A stretch of DNA of 64,000 nt, from contig CP064999.1 in assembly GCA_016700115.1 (NCBI GenBank), positions 4,893,501 to 4,957,500 on the forward strand, read 5' to 3'. Positions 47,068-55,710 of this stretch are shown here, one piece after another. A program made the translations under genes and the position numbers. The notes beneath the pieces are model-generated. The model saw only the letters and a list, made by a program, of their open reading frames with translations. It searched no databases and was not told where the DNA came from. Origin of the DNA: Sphingobacteriales bacterium (lineage in GTDB: Bacteria; Bacteroidota; Bacteroidia; Chitinophagales; UBA2359). The first letter of the stretch is position 1, and each line of letters begins with the position of its first letter.

Positions 47068-47328
47068 ATGTCTTCAATCACCATTTTACTTAAAGACAGT
47101 ACCACTGGAAAAGAAGTAGAAATCGAATTGCCGGATAATGTGATTATTAAAGAATTGTTGCCTGCCATTACACATGCTCTTGGAATAGATTATGCAGAAC
47201 AAAGGCAGTTGCAAAACAAAACCCAGTCTTTCGATTATCTTGAAATTGACACCTTAAAATCGCGCGAAACTCAAGAATACGACTTATGTATTCTTAAATA
47301 CGAAACCATCCAAGGAATAGCGCCATAA
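47068..47328 (+). CDS. Ubiquitin-like (YukD/EsaB-type beta-grasp) protein
   Basis: An 86-residue protein with a beta-grasp pattern: ITILLKDSTTGKEVEIELPD (beta hairpin), VIIKELLPAITHALGI (helix), then RQLQNKTQSFDYLEIDTLKS and YDLCILKYE (final strand). This is the YukD/EsaB-like class of bacterial Ubl found beside E2 and JAB genes. The tail is ETIQGIAP. There is no terminal Gly-Gly, but Gly83 follows the last strand with three residues after it, so removal of IAP would expose a C-terminal Gly as in processed ubiquitin precursors. The E2 gene starts 10 bases later. Conjugation activity is inference from context. Confidence 0.8.
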   Translation: MSSITILLKDSTTGKEVEIELPDNVIIKELLPAITHALGIDYAEQRQLQNKTQSFDYLEIDTLKSRETQEYDLCILKYETIQGIAP

Positions 47329-47338
47329 ATCACCTGTA

Positions 47339-48013
47339 ATGGGAAGAGCAAGGGATATCCGTTTATTAAGTGATTATCAGAAAATTTCGCATTTTATCGA
47401 AAAGCACCCCTTTATCTCTATCGTTAAAGTGGAAGGGATGCCTCCGGTTGAATATTTACTGGCATTTCAATTGTCCGGATATATCAATATTTCGGGGCAA
47501 GTGGTTACCCATCATGAGGTAAAACTGATGTTTCCCGAACAATATCCCTTTTCTGCACCTCCAAAATTTTCATTTACCAAAAGTCTTTTTCATCCTAACG
47601 TTTACAAAAACGGCGATGTTTGTCATGGATGGTATCTGAACAACTGGCATCCCGGTATTCATATCGAAGACTTACTGCTCGATATTGCCAAAATGATTTG
47701 TTTTAAACCCGATTCATACAACCTGAAAAGTCCTGCTAATTTTTTATGCGATTCAGAATGGATTGCAACCCATCAAATTCCCATTGACCCGATACCCTTA
47801 CAAGATAGTTTTGTGTTGTTTGGTCAGTTGGAATCAAAACATTTAGAATCTAACCAACATAACCCCGAAGTTGAATCCCCCGAAACAGATTTGCAGATTT
47901 CTAAAATAAAAATCAAAGCCATCCGCAATCTTTATCAACAGGAGCAAACCAATAAAAGCCATTTTCCTCAAAATGCCGATACCTTAAAAGTGAGGATTGA
48001 AAAAGGAAAATAA
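47339..48013 (+). CDS. E2 ubiquitin-conjugating enzyme-like protein (UBC fold)
   Basis: A 224-residue protein with a full UBC core at about 5-145: the YLLAFQLSG strand, HHEVKLMFPEQYPFSAPPKF (the P-x-x-P region), then HPNVYKNGDVCHGW. The HPN triad (85-87) and Cys95 have exactly the spacing of eukaryotic E2s (H to C ten residues), so the active site looks intact. IHIEDLLLDIAKMI and SYNLKSPAN follow, as in E2s. The last 75 residues are a charged extension of unknown function. It sits between the Ubl gene (10 bases) and the JAB gene (78 bases). No E1 gene is in the window. Confidence 0.85.
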   Translation: MGRARDIRLLSDYQKISHFIEKHPFISIVKVEGMPPVEYLLAFQLSGYINISGQVVTHHEVKLMFPEQYPFSAPPKFSFTKSLFHPNVYKNGDVCHGWYLNNWHPGIHIEDLLLDIAKMICFKPDSYNLKSPANFLCDSEWIATHQIPIDPIPLQDSFVLFGQLESKHLESNQHNPEVESPETDLQISKIKIKAIRNLYQQEQTNKSHFPQNADTLKVRIEKGK

Positions 48014-48091
48014 CAGGCAGTACCGGATTTGTACAAATTTCATGGATTAACCCCATAAAAATGCCTTTGCTTTTTAACCTGATAAAATAAA

Positions 48092-49492
48092 ATGCCCATG
48101 AAAATCAGAATAATTAAAGAGCAAAAAAATGAGCCCGTATCTGTTCAAAATCCTTTTTCAAATTCCGATTTTACAGATATTCATAGCCCACCCACTAATA
48201 AAATAAATCCCTCGCTTGTTCCGCAACGATTACAGGTTTTTATGAACCGTCAGGTGCATGAAATGATATGGCATCATATCAGTTCAGACACATCACTCGA
48301 GTTAGGAGGAGCTTTATTAGGTTACTATGCTGAATGGAAACAACAAAAGTTTTTAATTATTACAGACGTTTTCATCCAGCCTGTTGAATATTTTGCTTCG
48401 CCTGTGATGATAAAATTTACCAATCGCTTTTATGATGAATTAGAAAACAGCTTAGCTCAAATCAAGCAAAATTTCCCTTCGGTCGTCCGGTTGGGTTTGT
48501 TTCACTCCCACCCCAACTATGGGGTGTATATGTCAAAAACAGATGCTTTGGATTTCAAAAGAACGATAACATTGAGCTATCAGATTGCCATGATTTTTGA
48601 TCCGGTCAGACAAGAAGACGGGCTTTATTTTTGGTCAAAAGAGAACGCAACAGACGAAAACGATATTTCAGCTACTTCCCATTACTATTTATTCCATTCT
48701 TCTAATCCGTCTTATTGTCCTCATAAAACCGAAAGTAATGAGGTATATTTTGCAACCGCAAATCCGTTGGTACAATTTACCGGAACATTACCCGACACGT
48801 CCGGGCTCGGAAAAACTCTTCATCATCGTGAACTTCAACCTGTAAATTCCTTTTTATCCGAAGAAAAAAAGGATTCTGTTGAAATCCAAAAACCAGTTAT
48901 TAAAAACGAACTGAACTATACGCAAGACTGTGTTGTGATGAAATGTCCTCTATATGATTTGACCTGTAACAATGAATCGGTTCAATTGTTGCGTTATTTT
49001 AAATCTCTGAAAAATACAAACCGGCACGAGTTTCCTTACATGATTTTTTTGTCGAAAAACATTAAACACGAAATCTCTGCATATCTTAAAAACGACCTTC
49101 CTGTTGCCGGTGTTCTGAACGGAAAATTAGGGTATGACAGCGAAAAAGAAACTTACTTTGTTTTTATAAACGAAGCTATTTTCGACATCATGCCAACTCA
49201 ACCCAATGACAGCGAAACAATGATTGATCAGTTAGAGAAAAAACTGAAGGTGCTTGCATCAAATACAAAGAAATTTATAGGATGGGTTTTTGTATCAAAT
49301 GGCAGGGCTGAGTTGCCTTATCTTTTTTACGACCTGCACAAAAAACTGTTTTCAAAAAGCTATCATATCGGTCTGTTATTAACTCAAACAAAAGAAGCCG
49401 GACCGGATTTTAACCAACTTACAATTATTGCCTATGACTTTTTGAAACAGGAACCCTATAATCACTATCCCCATTTTTTCCTGTTTGGTTAG
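48092..49492 (+). CDS. JAB/MPN metallopeptidase with a second, degenerate JAB-like domain
   Basis: A 466-residue protein. The N-terminal domain (about 42-185) has an intact JAMM motif: Glu70 in ELGGALLG and HSHPNYGVYMSKTD with His138, His140, Ser148 and Asp151. It should remove or process the Ubl. After a linker (about 190-280) a second domain (about 313-450) repeats the fold pattern: MIFLSKNIKHEISAYL, then LPVAGVLNGKLGY, then FIGWVFVSNGRAELPYLFYD. Aligned to the first domain, the metal ligands become Pro337, Val401 and Asn403, Ser148 becomes Leu411, and only Asp414 is kept. This is an MPN+/MPN- arrangement on one chain. ATG at 48098 is an equal alternative start. Confidence 0.85.
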   Translation: MPMKIRIIKEQKNEPVSVQNPFSNSDFTDIHSPPTNKINPSLVPQRLQVFMNRQVHEMIWHHISSDTSLELGGALLGYYAEWKQQKFLIITDVFIQPVEYFASPVMIKFTNRFYDELENSLAQIKQNFPSVVRLGLFHSHPNYGVYMSKTDALDFKRTITLSYQIAMIFDPVRQEDGLYFWSKENATDENDISATSHYYLFHSSNPSYCPHKTESNEVYFATANPLVQFTGTLPDTSGLGKTLHHRELQPVNSFLSEEKKDSVEIQKPVIKNELNYTQDCVVMKCPLYDLTCNNESVQLLRYFKSLKNTNRHEFPYMIFLSKNIKHEISAYLKNDLPVAGVLNGKLGYDSEKETYFVFINEAIFDIMPTQPNDSETMIDQLEKKLKVLASNTKKFIGWVFVSNGRAELPYLFYDLHKKLFSKSYHIGLLLTQTKEAGPDFNQLTIIAYDFLKQEPYNHYPHFFLFG

Positions 49493-49634
49493 CATTTTTT
49501 ATACTAAAATTCCTTGTTATTTTCTTCTTTTTAATCGTTTATATATGGTTTAGTTGGTGATGTTTTATTTGTTTCTATCAAGGACTTTTATTACCTTAGA
49601 TTGAAAATTTTGCTACCCCTTCTAAAAAACACGC

Positions 49635-50357
49635 ATGACGCACAACGAGTTTCCTATTTTAAGTCAAATGAATGGTTTGGTCAATCAATGGACTGAGAAT
49701 TCTGATGACCGGGTTGTTTTTTTAAGTTGCTATATGCGGATGACCTCCAATGTTCTTGAAGCAACTCAGGGGAACAAGTTTCACCATCCTGAATGGGTCA
49801 ATACGTTGCTTCATCACTTTGCAGGCTATTATTTTGTGGCATTGGATGCTTATGAAAAAAACATCACCACTACCCCATTGATTTGGGTCTTTGCACATAA
49901 TACGGCAAAGGAAAAAATGACCTCCGCCCTTCAAAAATTGTTAATGGGTGTAAATGCCCATATAAATTATGACCTTTCATTGACCCTGTACGACTTGTTT
50001 CACGAAAACTGGGGCATCCTTTCTCAAGAAGAAAAAGAGTTGTATTACCAAGACTATACAAGGGTCAACGATATTATCAGTCTAACGATAGATGCTGTTC
50101 AGGATGAAATTTTAGCACCGGCTATGCCCGAAATGCAACTGTTAGATAAACTGATGTGGCGGGCTGACGAATGGCTTATTTCCAAACTACTTACAAAATG
50201 GCGTGAAAAAGTTTGGAATGATGCCGTGGCATTGTTATCCGCCCAAAAAAAAGAAGAACTCGATCAGATAATTTTGCAAATTGAAGCCAATGCCATTCGC
50301 AGAAACAACGCTATCATGAAGGATAACTGGGCAACCGTAATTTTTGAAATCTGGTAA
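49635..50357 (+). CDS. DUF5995 family protein
   Basis: A 240-residue soluble, mostly helical protein. WVNTLLHHFAGYYFVALDAYE, PLIWVFAHNTA and LLMGVNAHINYDLSLTLYD match DUF5995, a family of unknown biochemical role with conserved histidines and aspartate (NAHINxDL) that could bind metal. It lies 142 bases after the JAB gene in the same direction; whether it belongs to the Ubl cassette is open. Confidence 0.7.
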   Translation: MTHNEFPILSQMNGLVNQWTENSDDRVVFLSCYMRMTSNVLEATQGNKFHHPEWVNTLLHHFAGYYFVALDAYEKNITTTPLIWVFAHNTAKEKMTSALQKLLMGVNAHINYDLSLTLYDLFHENWGILSQEEKELYYQDYTRVNDIISLTIDAVQDEILAPAMPEMQLLDKLMWRADEWLISKLLTKWREKVWNDAVALLSAQKKEELDQIILQIEANAIRRNNAIMKDNWATVIFEIW

Positions 50358-50498
50358 AATCAGCTTTTCTGATTGTACTTCAATGATCCCCAACCTCTTT
50401 TGAATTTTCCGGTCATTTTATGGGAATGATATTAAAAATGTGTTCATTTATTCCTGATGATATGGGATTTTTGCAAAAATCATCTGGATTTAAAGGAC

Positions 50499-50790
50499 AT
50501 TTTTATTGAAATTTTAAAGATTTAAATTGACATTTTGGGCTTTAAAATTGCAATATTTAGCCTTAAAATTGAAATTTTGGACTTTAAAATTGAAATTTTT
50601 AGTTTTAAAATTGCAATTTCTCTCTCTTAAATTGAGATTTTCATGTTTTAAATTGTAATTTTCTTCTCTTAAATTGCAATTTTCTTCGTTAAAATTATAA
50701 TTCCCGGCTTTTAAATTGTAATTTTCTTCTTTTAAATTGTAATTTTCTTCTTTTAAATTGCAATTTTTAAAGTTTTAATTGAAACCTTTT
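50499..50790. repeat. AT-rich array with exact 21-bp period (14 units)
   Basis: In the gene-free stretch 50358-51026, the core AATTG (one copy AATTA) has its last base at 50508, 50529, 50550 and so on every 21 bases to 50781, 14 positions with no drift. A typical unit is TTTTAAATTGTAATTTTCTTC; the six or so bases between units vary. Many units contain the near-palindrome AAATTGCAATTT. Because 21 is a multiple of 3, one minus-strand frame stays open (GluGluAsnTyrAsnLeuLys repeats), but it has no start codon. A 8-bp AAAACAGG/CCTGTTTT hairpin at 50839-50886 may end the minus-strand gene at 51027. Confidence 0.85.
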
Positions 50791-51026
50791 TCAGCGGTTC
50801 CTGAGACAATTTTAGCAACTTTTAAACCAAGGTAGTGTAAAAACAGGTTGAAGGCCGTTGTTTTTTGATTAAAAACCCCCTGTTTTCATCATAAAGGTCT
50901 GCAAATTTAATGGTTGGCAAAAAAAACAGACTTGTTATTTTGGTTAAAAAGCTGCCTGTTTATTGAGGTTTTACATCATCCGTTAATTTTGTCTTGGGCT
51001 AATTCTATGAGGATTAAATCAAGGGT

Positions 51027-51968
51027 TTAACACCGGTTTTTAATGACGTTCAGCAATCTGCTCTGAAAGTCAGACAGAATCAGATTGCCCCAAATTTTAC
51101 CATAAAAATTAACTGTAGAAGTCAGGCGATAACTCGAAGAGAGGGATAAACGGATTTGTCCGTTCTGCAAATCGGTCAGTTGATAAGTTGCATCAATAAA
51201 ATTGAAGTAGTTGCCGGTAAAAATCTGTAAGTCGAACACTTTGGGGCTGATTGAGCGAGGATCAATTTTAATGTCAAAAGATACTGTTTTAAAGGCTTCG
51301 TATTGGGTAATATTTTCCAAAAACTTTAACCCGCCTTCAAAGTTTCCAACTCTTTGCCCTCCTACTTCTTTTTTGTTGACGGTTGCTTTAACGGGCCTTG
51401 GAATGCCTATGCGGTTAAAAAAACCGGAATGATATTCATGTGATTCTATGGCTCCGACTTCCACAATATTATCCCAGATGGTTTGGGCAGTTGCTGTTAC
51501 TACAACCTCATTCGTAATGGTATAAACTTCCGAAGGTCTTTTTATGCCAAGCTCAATCCAGGACATTGTTATAGCTGATAACAGAACAATCAACAACTTC
51601 AAATAACTGTTTCCATGTTCCGGAATAAAATTTCTGAAGATCAAAGCGGAAATTGTCCCAATCAAAAAATAAGGAACTGAAAGAATAATAAAACCTATCA
51701 GATCAATGAAAAATAACAGAAACAGGGTCAGGAAAAAAAGAGACACCGTAAGCAAAGCACCCGTTAATACCCGTCTGTTTGAAATCTGTTTGAAAGCAAG
51801 TCCCCCGGTTAAAGGAACAACTCCCAGGACTACCGGAATTGCAAACAAACAAGTGATGGAGGCATAAGATAGAAAAGGGATGACCAATTTCGAACCAATC
51901 AGCCCAACAACGACACCTGTTATCAAACACCTTAGAAAATATCTAAGTTCATTCTTCATAGTTCCCAT
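51027..51968 (-). CDS. Membrane protein with C-terminal SRPBCC-like domain
   Basis: A 313-residue protein. The first 145 residues hold about five hydrophobic helices (for example LRCLITGVVVGLIGSKLVI and FFIDLIGFIILSVPYFLIG). The remainder is a START/SRPBCC-like domain: EVVVTATAQTIWDNIVEVGAI as the first strand and helix, a central KEVGGQRVGNFEGG, and a final long helix YGKIWGNLILSDFQSRLLNVI. Such domains bind hydrophobic ligands; nothing shows which. ATG at 51959 is an alternative start. Confidence 0.7.
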   Translation of the reverse strand: MGTMKNELRYFLRCLITGVVVGLIGSKLVIPFLSYASITCLFAIPVVLGVVPLTGGLAFKQISNRRVLTGALLTVSLFFLTLFLLFFIDLIGFIILSVPYFLIGTISALIFRNFIPEHGNSYLKLLIVLLSAITMSWIELGIKRPSEVYTITNEVVVTATAQTIWDNIVEVGAIESHEYHSGFFNRIGIPRPVKATVNKKEVGGQRVGNFEGGLKFLENITQYEAFKTVSFDIKIDPRSISPKVFDLQIFTGNYFNFIDATYQLTDLQNGQIRLSLSSSYRLTSTVNFYGKIWGNLILSDFQSRLLNVIKNRC

Positions 51969-52084
51969 GTAAACTGACTGAATATTGTATTAAAAAGTGG
52001 CTATTAAGCAATAAATATAGGGGGAAATTTTAGATAGTAGCAGGTTAAAAATCTAAAACATAAAGCAATCCTGATGGTAAATAA

Positions 52085-52535
52085 TCGGCAGGTTTGCGAA
52101 TTAGCGAACTCAACCACTTGAAAATCAAAGATATGGATTCTGAAAGAAAACAAATCAGAATAGAACAAGGTAAATGGGAAAAAGACCTCTATACGTTGCT
52201 CTCTATCAAAACGCTTGACCTATTGCGAACTTTTTTTATAGAATACATACCCAATGAATGGTTGTTTGAAGGACAAGAAGGCGGACAGTATTCGACAAGA
52301 AGCATACAGGCATTTTTTCAGAAAATTTGCAAATAAGCAGGGATAAAAAAAGAAAGTAAGCGTTCATACTTTGCGCCACAGTTTTGCAACTCATCTCTTA
52401 GAAAACGGAACAGATTTGCGCTATTTACAGGTAATATTGGGACACGAAAGTTCTAAAACTACAGAGGTTTACACACCTGTAACCACCAAAGGATTCGACC
52501 AAATTAAAAGTCCATTAGATAGTTTGGATATATAA
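52085..52535 (+). pseudogene. Tyrosine recombinase remnant (C-terminal catalytic part)
   Basis: The fragment begins inside the catalytic domain (AGLRISELNHLKIKDMD) and runs to the C-terminal end. It is broken by a TAA after FFQKICK (52334-52336) and a one-base insertion shortly after, beyond which VSVHTLRHSFATHLLENGTD and ILGHESSKTTEVYT are readable. It is closely related to the intact recombinase at 53864-55522 (LFEGQxxxxYSTRSIQAxFQ in both). No N-terminal half is present upstream. The flank 51969-52084 holds nothing else. Confidence 0.85.
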
Positions 52536-52802
52536 CATCGAATGATTAACTTTACCAAATTAGAGAACTCTTTTATCCCGACAGTAAATCCAAAACCTAT
52601 TTCGATTAAAAACTTAAAATAACTCCCTTGACTTAACAAACCTGCAGATTAAGCTGAAATAAACGCATGTTTGGAGTTTATAAGCGAAAAGTTGGATTTA
52701 TATAAATGTTGGTGGCAAGTTTAACAGATACCACAACCAAGACAACAACAAGAAATAACAACAAACCAAAACCTACAAACAAAGACAACAGTTTTAATCA
52801 TT

Positions 52803-53411
52803 TTGACAATCATTCTGCTTCCTGTTCTATACAACATATTATTTCCTTTAAAACCACCACGATTTGGCAATTACTTTCAAACGGGACAGGTGTTCAGCAG
52901 CAAAATGGAAGGCGTTACGCAGACCATTATTAAACAAATCGGTGACAAAGTTTACAGCGAACTTACACTTGTTTCAGGGTCAGCAAGTCCACCGGAACAT
53001 CTTCACCTTGGCTTTGACGAAAACGCAACCGTTACAAAAGGAACTTTAACAGTAAAGCTGAATGGCGAAACAAGTGAATTGGGAGCAGGTAGCAGAATAA
53101 GTTTCCAGAAAGGACAGTATCATACTTTTTCTAACAAGACTGATTCAGAAGTTGTAATCACTTGCGACAAAGACACCGATTATGTTCCTGTAAGTTTTGC
53201 ATATTCTCTTGCACAGTTTTATCCGCTTATGGACAGTAATTCAAAACTAAAAATGGTTCATTTCTTTTTCAAAATGTCAATGTTTGGCGACCTGTTCGAC
53301 AGCTATGTGGTTGACGCACCTGTAAACGCTCAAAAGACAATTAAAAAGATACTAAGACCATATGCAAGAGTGTTAGGATACAAACTTTACGACAGCAATT
53401 CAAAACCATGA
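52803..53411 (+). CDS. Cupin domain protein
   Basis: A protein of up to 202 residues with a hydrophobic N-terminal segment (LTIILLPVLYNILFPL) and a cupin domain at about 35-125: SASPPEHLHLGFDENATVTKG with the paired His, and GSRISFQKGQYHTFSNKTDSE with the third His. A metal-binding beta barrel is likely. No ATG precedes the hydrophobic segment: the frame is open upstream to about 52720 without one, and starts at TTG 52803 here. ATG at 52905 would give a soluble 168-residue form. The gene lies between a recombinase remnant and an IS remnant, as in a mobile cassette. Confidence 0.65.
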   Translation: MTIILLPVLYNILFPLKPPRFGNYFQTGQVFSSKMEGVTQTIIKQIGDKVYSELTLVSGSASPPEHLHLGFDENATVTKGTLTVKLNGETSELGAGSRISFQKGQYHTFSNKTDSEVVITCDKDTDYVPVSFAYSLAQFYPLMDSNSKLKMVHFFFKMSMFGDLFDSYVVDAPVNAQKTIKKILRPYARVLGYKLYDSNSKP

Positions 53412-53456
53412 CACTGGGACCGCTATGATCGGACAGCAAACCAACCGTTAACACGG

Positions 53457-53720
53457 GTAACTATTGCACAACTACTCAAAAACCGCTAAATACCCGATTT
53501 TTAATAAAGTTACTATCAAATTAAAGGCTTATGCAGATTGGTGGACTAACTGATTAGAAAAATAGCTTGGGATATAAAAAGTTATTGGAGAGTCGATTGA
53601 AGTTTAATATGGGAAAAACAGGCGTTATATCAGCATAATCCCCCTCTGTTTATTCATCTGTGTTAGAAGGGTTTGCAAAACTAACCCTGCAAACCACCAT
53701 TAGATAAAATTCTTACCCAT
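53457..53720 (-). mobile_element. Degenerate end of an IS1182-like element (copy A)
   Basis: From GTAACTATTGCACAACT onward this DNA matches the end of the element at 58314 over about 200-250 bases with many substitutions and indels (compare TATTCATCTGTGTTAGAAGG with TATTCATCGGTGCTTGAAGG). The transposase frame that should run leftward is broken by stops. It lies just after a TTAACACGGG sequence downstream of the cupin gene. The remaining gene-free bases to 53863 show no other feature. Confidence 0.6.
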
Positions 53721-53863
53721 ATTCCGGCTGTGCTAACAGTACGGTAAACAATACATATTACACCTGCAAAAAAAAAGTTTAAAATTATAAGGTTAAAGTA
53801 TTGAAGATTTGAATAAAAAAGTTTAATCTTGCACTATTGTACTAACAAATAACTCCGAGTAGG

Positions 53864-55522
53864 ATGTCCTTGCAGATTTTTCCGCTCTTTTACAAAAACG
53901 AGGGTAAAAAGATAGGCTTAAAAACCTACCCCGATGCAACTGTAAAAGCAGTGTTACGGGAGTGCGGCACATTAAAATATAGCAAAACCTATAAATGCTG
54001 GTATTTACCTTACGAAAAAGCAGTTTTTAACCAACTAAAACAACAATTTACAACCCTCCAAATAGTTGAAACAAGCAACGCCCTTGTTCAGACTGAGCCT
54101 TTGGCTCATCATACTGATATAGCAAGCACCTCTGCAACTGTTAAAACGATAAAAACAGACGAAGAGGCTACCCCATACTTGCGTATAGTTGCTTATGAAA
54201 ACCGAGGTTGGTTGGTACATTGCAGTTATGATGTAGGGAAGAAACTCAAACAGGAGCTTACCAAAGTAGTATGGCTAAAAGATAAACAACGTTGGTTTGT
54301 ACCTGCCCGAAAGGGATATTTTGCAAAACTTAAATCAATCACGGGCTGGGAGGTTCCGTTACTATCCTTTGATCAGCACATACCCCGAAACGAAACGGTA
54401 AAGATGTCAGTCCATCCGGAGAAGAAAGAATTTGTATTAGTTCAGCTACCTTATCATGCAATTGCTTACCAAATCATCAAAAGTACTAAAAGCCGCTATT
54501 ATGATAAGGGCAAAAAGTGTTGGCGCATAATCAACCAATATTCTATTCGGGAAGGTTTGGCAGAAAAATTCAAAGCCGCGGGTATCACTGTAGAAATTCC
54601 GGAAGAAGTATATGCAAATACAGTAAAAGAAGGGAAATACCAACACATAAAACAAAACGAAGATTGGATAGAAAGTCTATCTGCCACCCTTCAAACGGTT
54701 TTTATGCAATATACAGATGCCCTGATGTTACGGCAATATAGCTGGAATACGGTAAAAAACTACCGTTTGGCTTTTAAAGAATACTGTGATGCTTTCGCAG
54801 AACAACACCCCGATGCTATTGCGCCGGCTCAAGCACAGGCATGGCTCACAAGAAAAGTTAAAGAAGGGTGGGGCGAATCTGTAATGGTAACCATGATTTG
54901 CGCCTTGCGATTTTATTATATACAGATTCAACGGCGCAAAGATTGGGAGTTTTATTTACCCTTTCCCCGAAAGTCAGAAAAACTGCCACAAGTATTAAGC
55001 TCTAAAGAAGTAAAATCGCTTTTTGATGCGGTAGATAATCTGAAACACAAAACCATGCTTTTGTTCGGTTATGCTGCGGGTTTGCGGGTAAGTGAAGTGG
55101 CGAGTTTGCAAATAAAAAATATAGACTCACAACGTATGGTTATCAATATAAAAGCAGCAAAAGGAAAAAAAGACCGATGTGTGATGCTTTCAGGAACTTT
55201 ATTAGACGTGTTGCGCTTATACTACAAAGCCTATCAACCCAAAACATGGCTATTTGAAGGACAGTTCGACGACCATTATAGTACGAGGAGTATTCAAGCT
55301 ATATTTCAAGCAGCAAAACATAAAGCAGGTATTCGCAAAGATGTGAGTTTTCATAGCCTCAGACATAGTTTTGCGACACATCTGCATGAAGCCGGTACAG
55401 ATATACGAATCATTCAAGAACTTTTGGGGCATAATAGTTCTAAAACGACCGAACGATATACCCATGTAAGCAATAGAACTATCCAACGGGTGCTAAGCCC
55501 TTTGGATACTTTGCTAAAGTAA
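53864..55522 (+). CDS. Tyrosine recombinase/integrase with three repeated N-terminal modules
   Basis: A 552-residue protein. The C-terminal half (about 275-552) is a phage-type integrase: a SAM-like core-binding domain (QYSWNTVKNYRLAFKEYCD), then the catalytic residues Arg in AAGLRVSEV (about 407), His-x-x-Arg in HSLRHSF (about 496-499), His in LGHNSS (about 522) and Tyr in ERYTH (about 531). All are present, so it should be active. The N-terminal 245 residues contain three copies of a module with the pattern YS/LKD/YDK-x-x-K-x-x-W followed by a hydrophobic helix (W near 46, 145 and 223), reminiscent of the HARP domain of SMARCAL1-type proteins. A related remnant lies at 52085-52535, and a RiPP cluster directly follows. 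Confidence 0.9.
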   Translation: MSLQIFPLFYKNEGKKIGLKTYPDATVKAVLRECGTLKYSKTYKCWYLPYEKAVFNQLKQQFTTLQIVETSNALVQTEPLAHHTDIASTSATVKTIKTDEEATPYLRIVAYENRGWLVHCSYDVGKKLKQELTKVVWLKDKQRWFVPARKGYFAKLKSITGWEVPLLSFDQHIPRNETVKMSVHPEKKEFVLVQLPYHAIAYQIIKSTKSRYYDKGKKCWRIINQYSIREGLAEKFKAAGITVEIPEEVYANTVKEGKYQHIKQNEDWIESLSATLQTVFMQYTDALMLRQYSWNTVKNYRLAFKEYCDAFAEQHPDAIAPAQAQAWLTRKVKEGWGESVMVTMICALRFYYIQIQRRKDWEFYLPFPRKSEKLPQVLSSKEVKSLFDAVDNLKHKTMLLFGYAAGLRVSEVASLQIKNIDSQRMVINIKAAKGKKDRCVMLSGTLLDVLRLYYKAYQPKTWLFEGQFDDHYSTRSIQAIFQAAKHKAGIRKDVSFHSLRHSFATHLHEAGTDIRIIQELLGHNSSKTTERYTHVSNRTIQRVLSPLDTLLK

Positions 55523-55710
55523 AAAACTGAAAAATGCGCAGGTTTTTGCGTATAAGTAGATGTTAGGGGGAATTTATAATCGAATTTCTGTAAAGTTATA
55601 TTTTTACAGAGAGCATAATCTAAATATTTTTTAAGGAGTATCAAAACAAGTGGGAATATGCCGAAAAAACACTTTAAACGGGAGTAGGTATTATTTTAAT
55701 ATTTTTTAAT

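Noticed and set aside
50513..50775. Minus-strand open frame of about 84 codons encoding heptad repeats (EENYNLK type) through the second 21-bp array
   Set aside because: It has no ATG, GTG or TTG start, and a repeat of 21 bases is automatically open in any frame without a stop. The sister array at 18.6 kb has stops in the matching frame.
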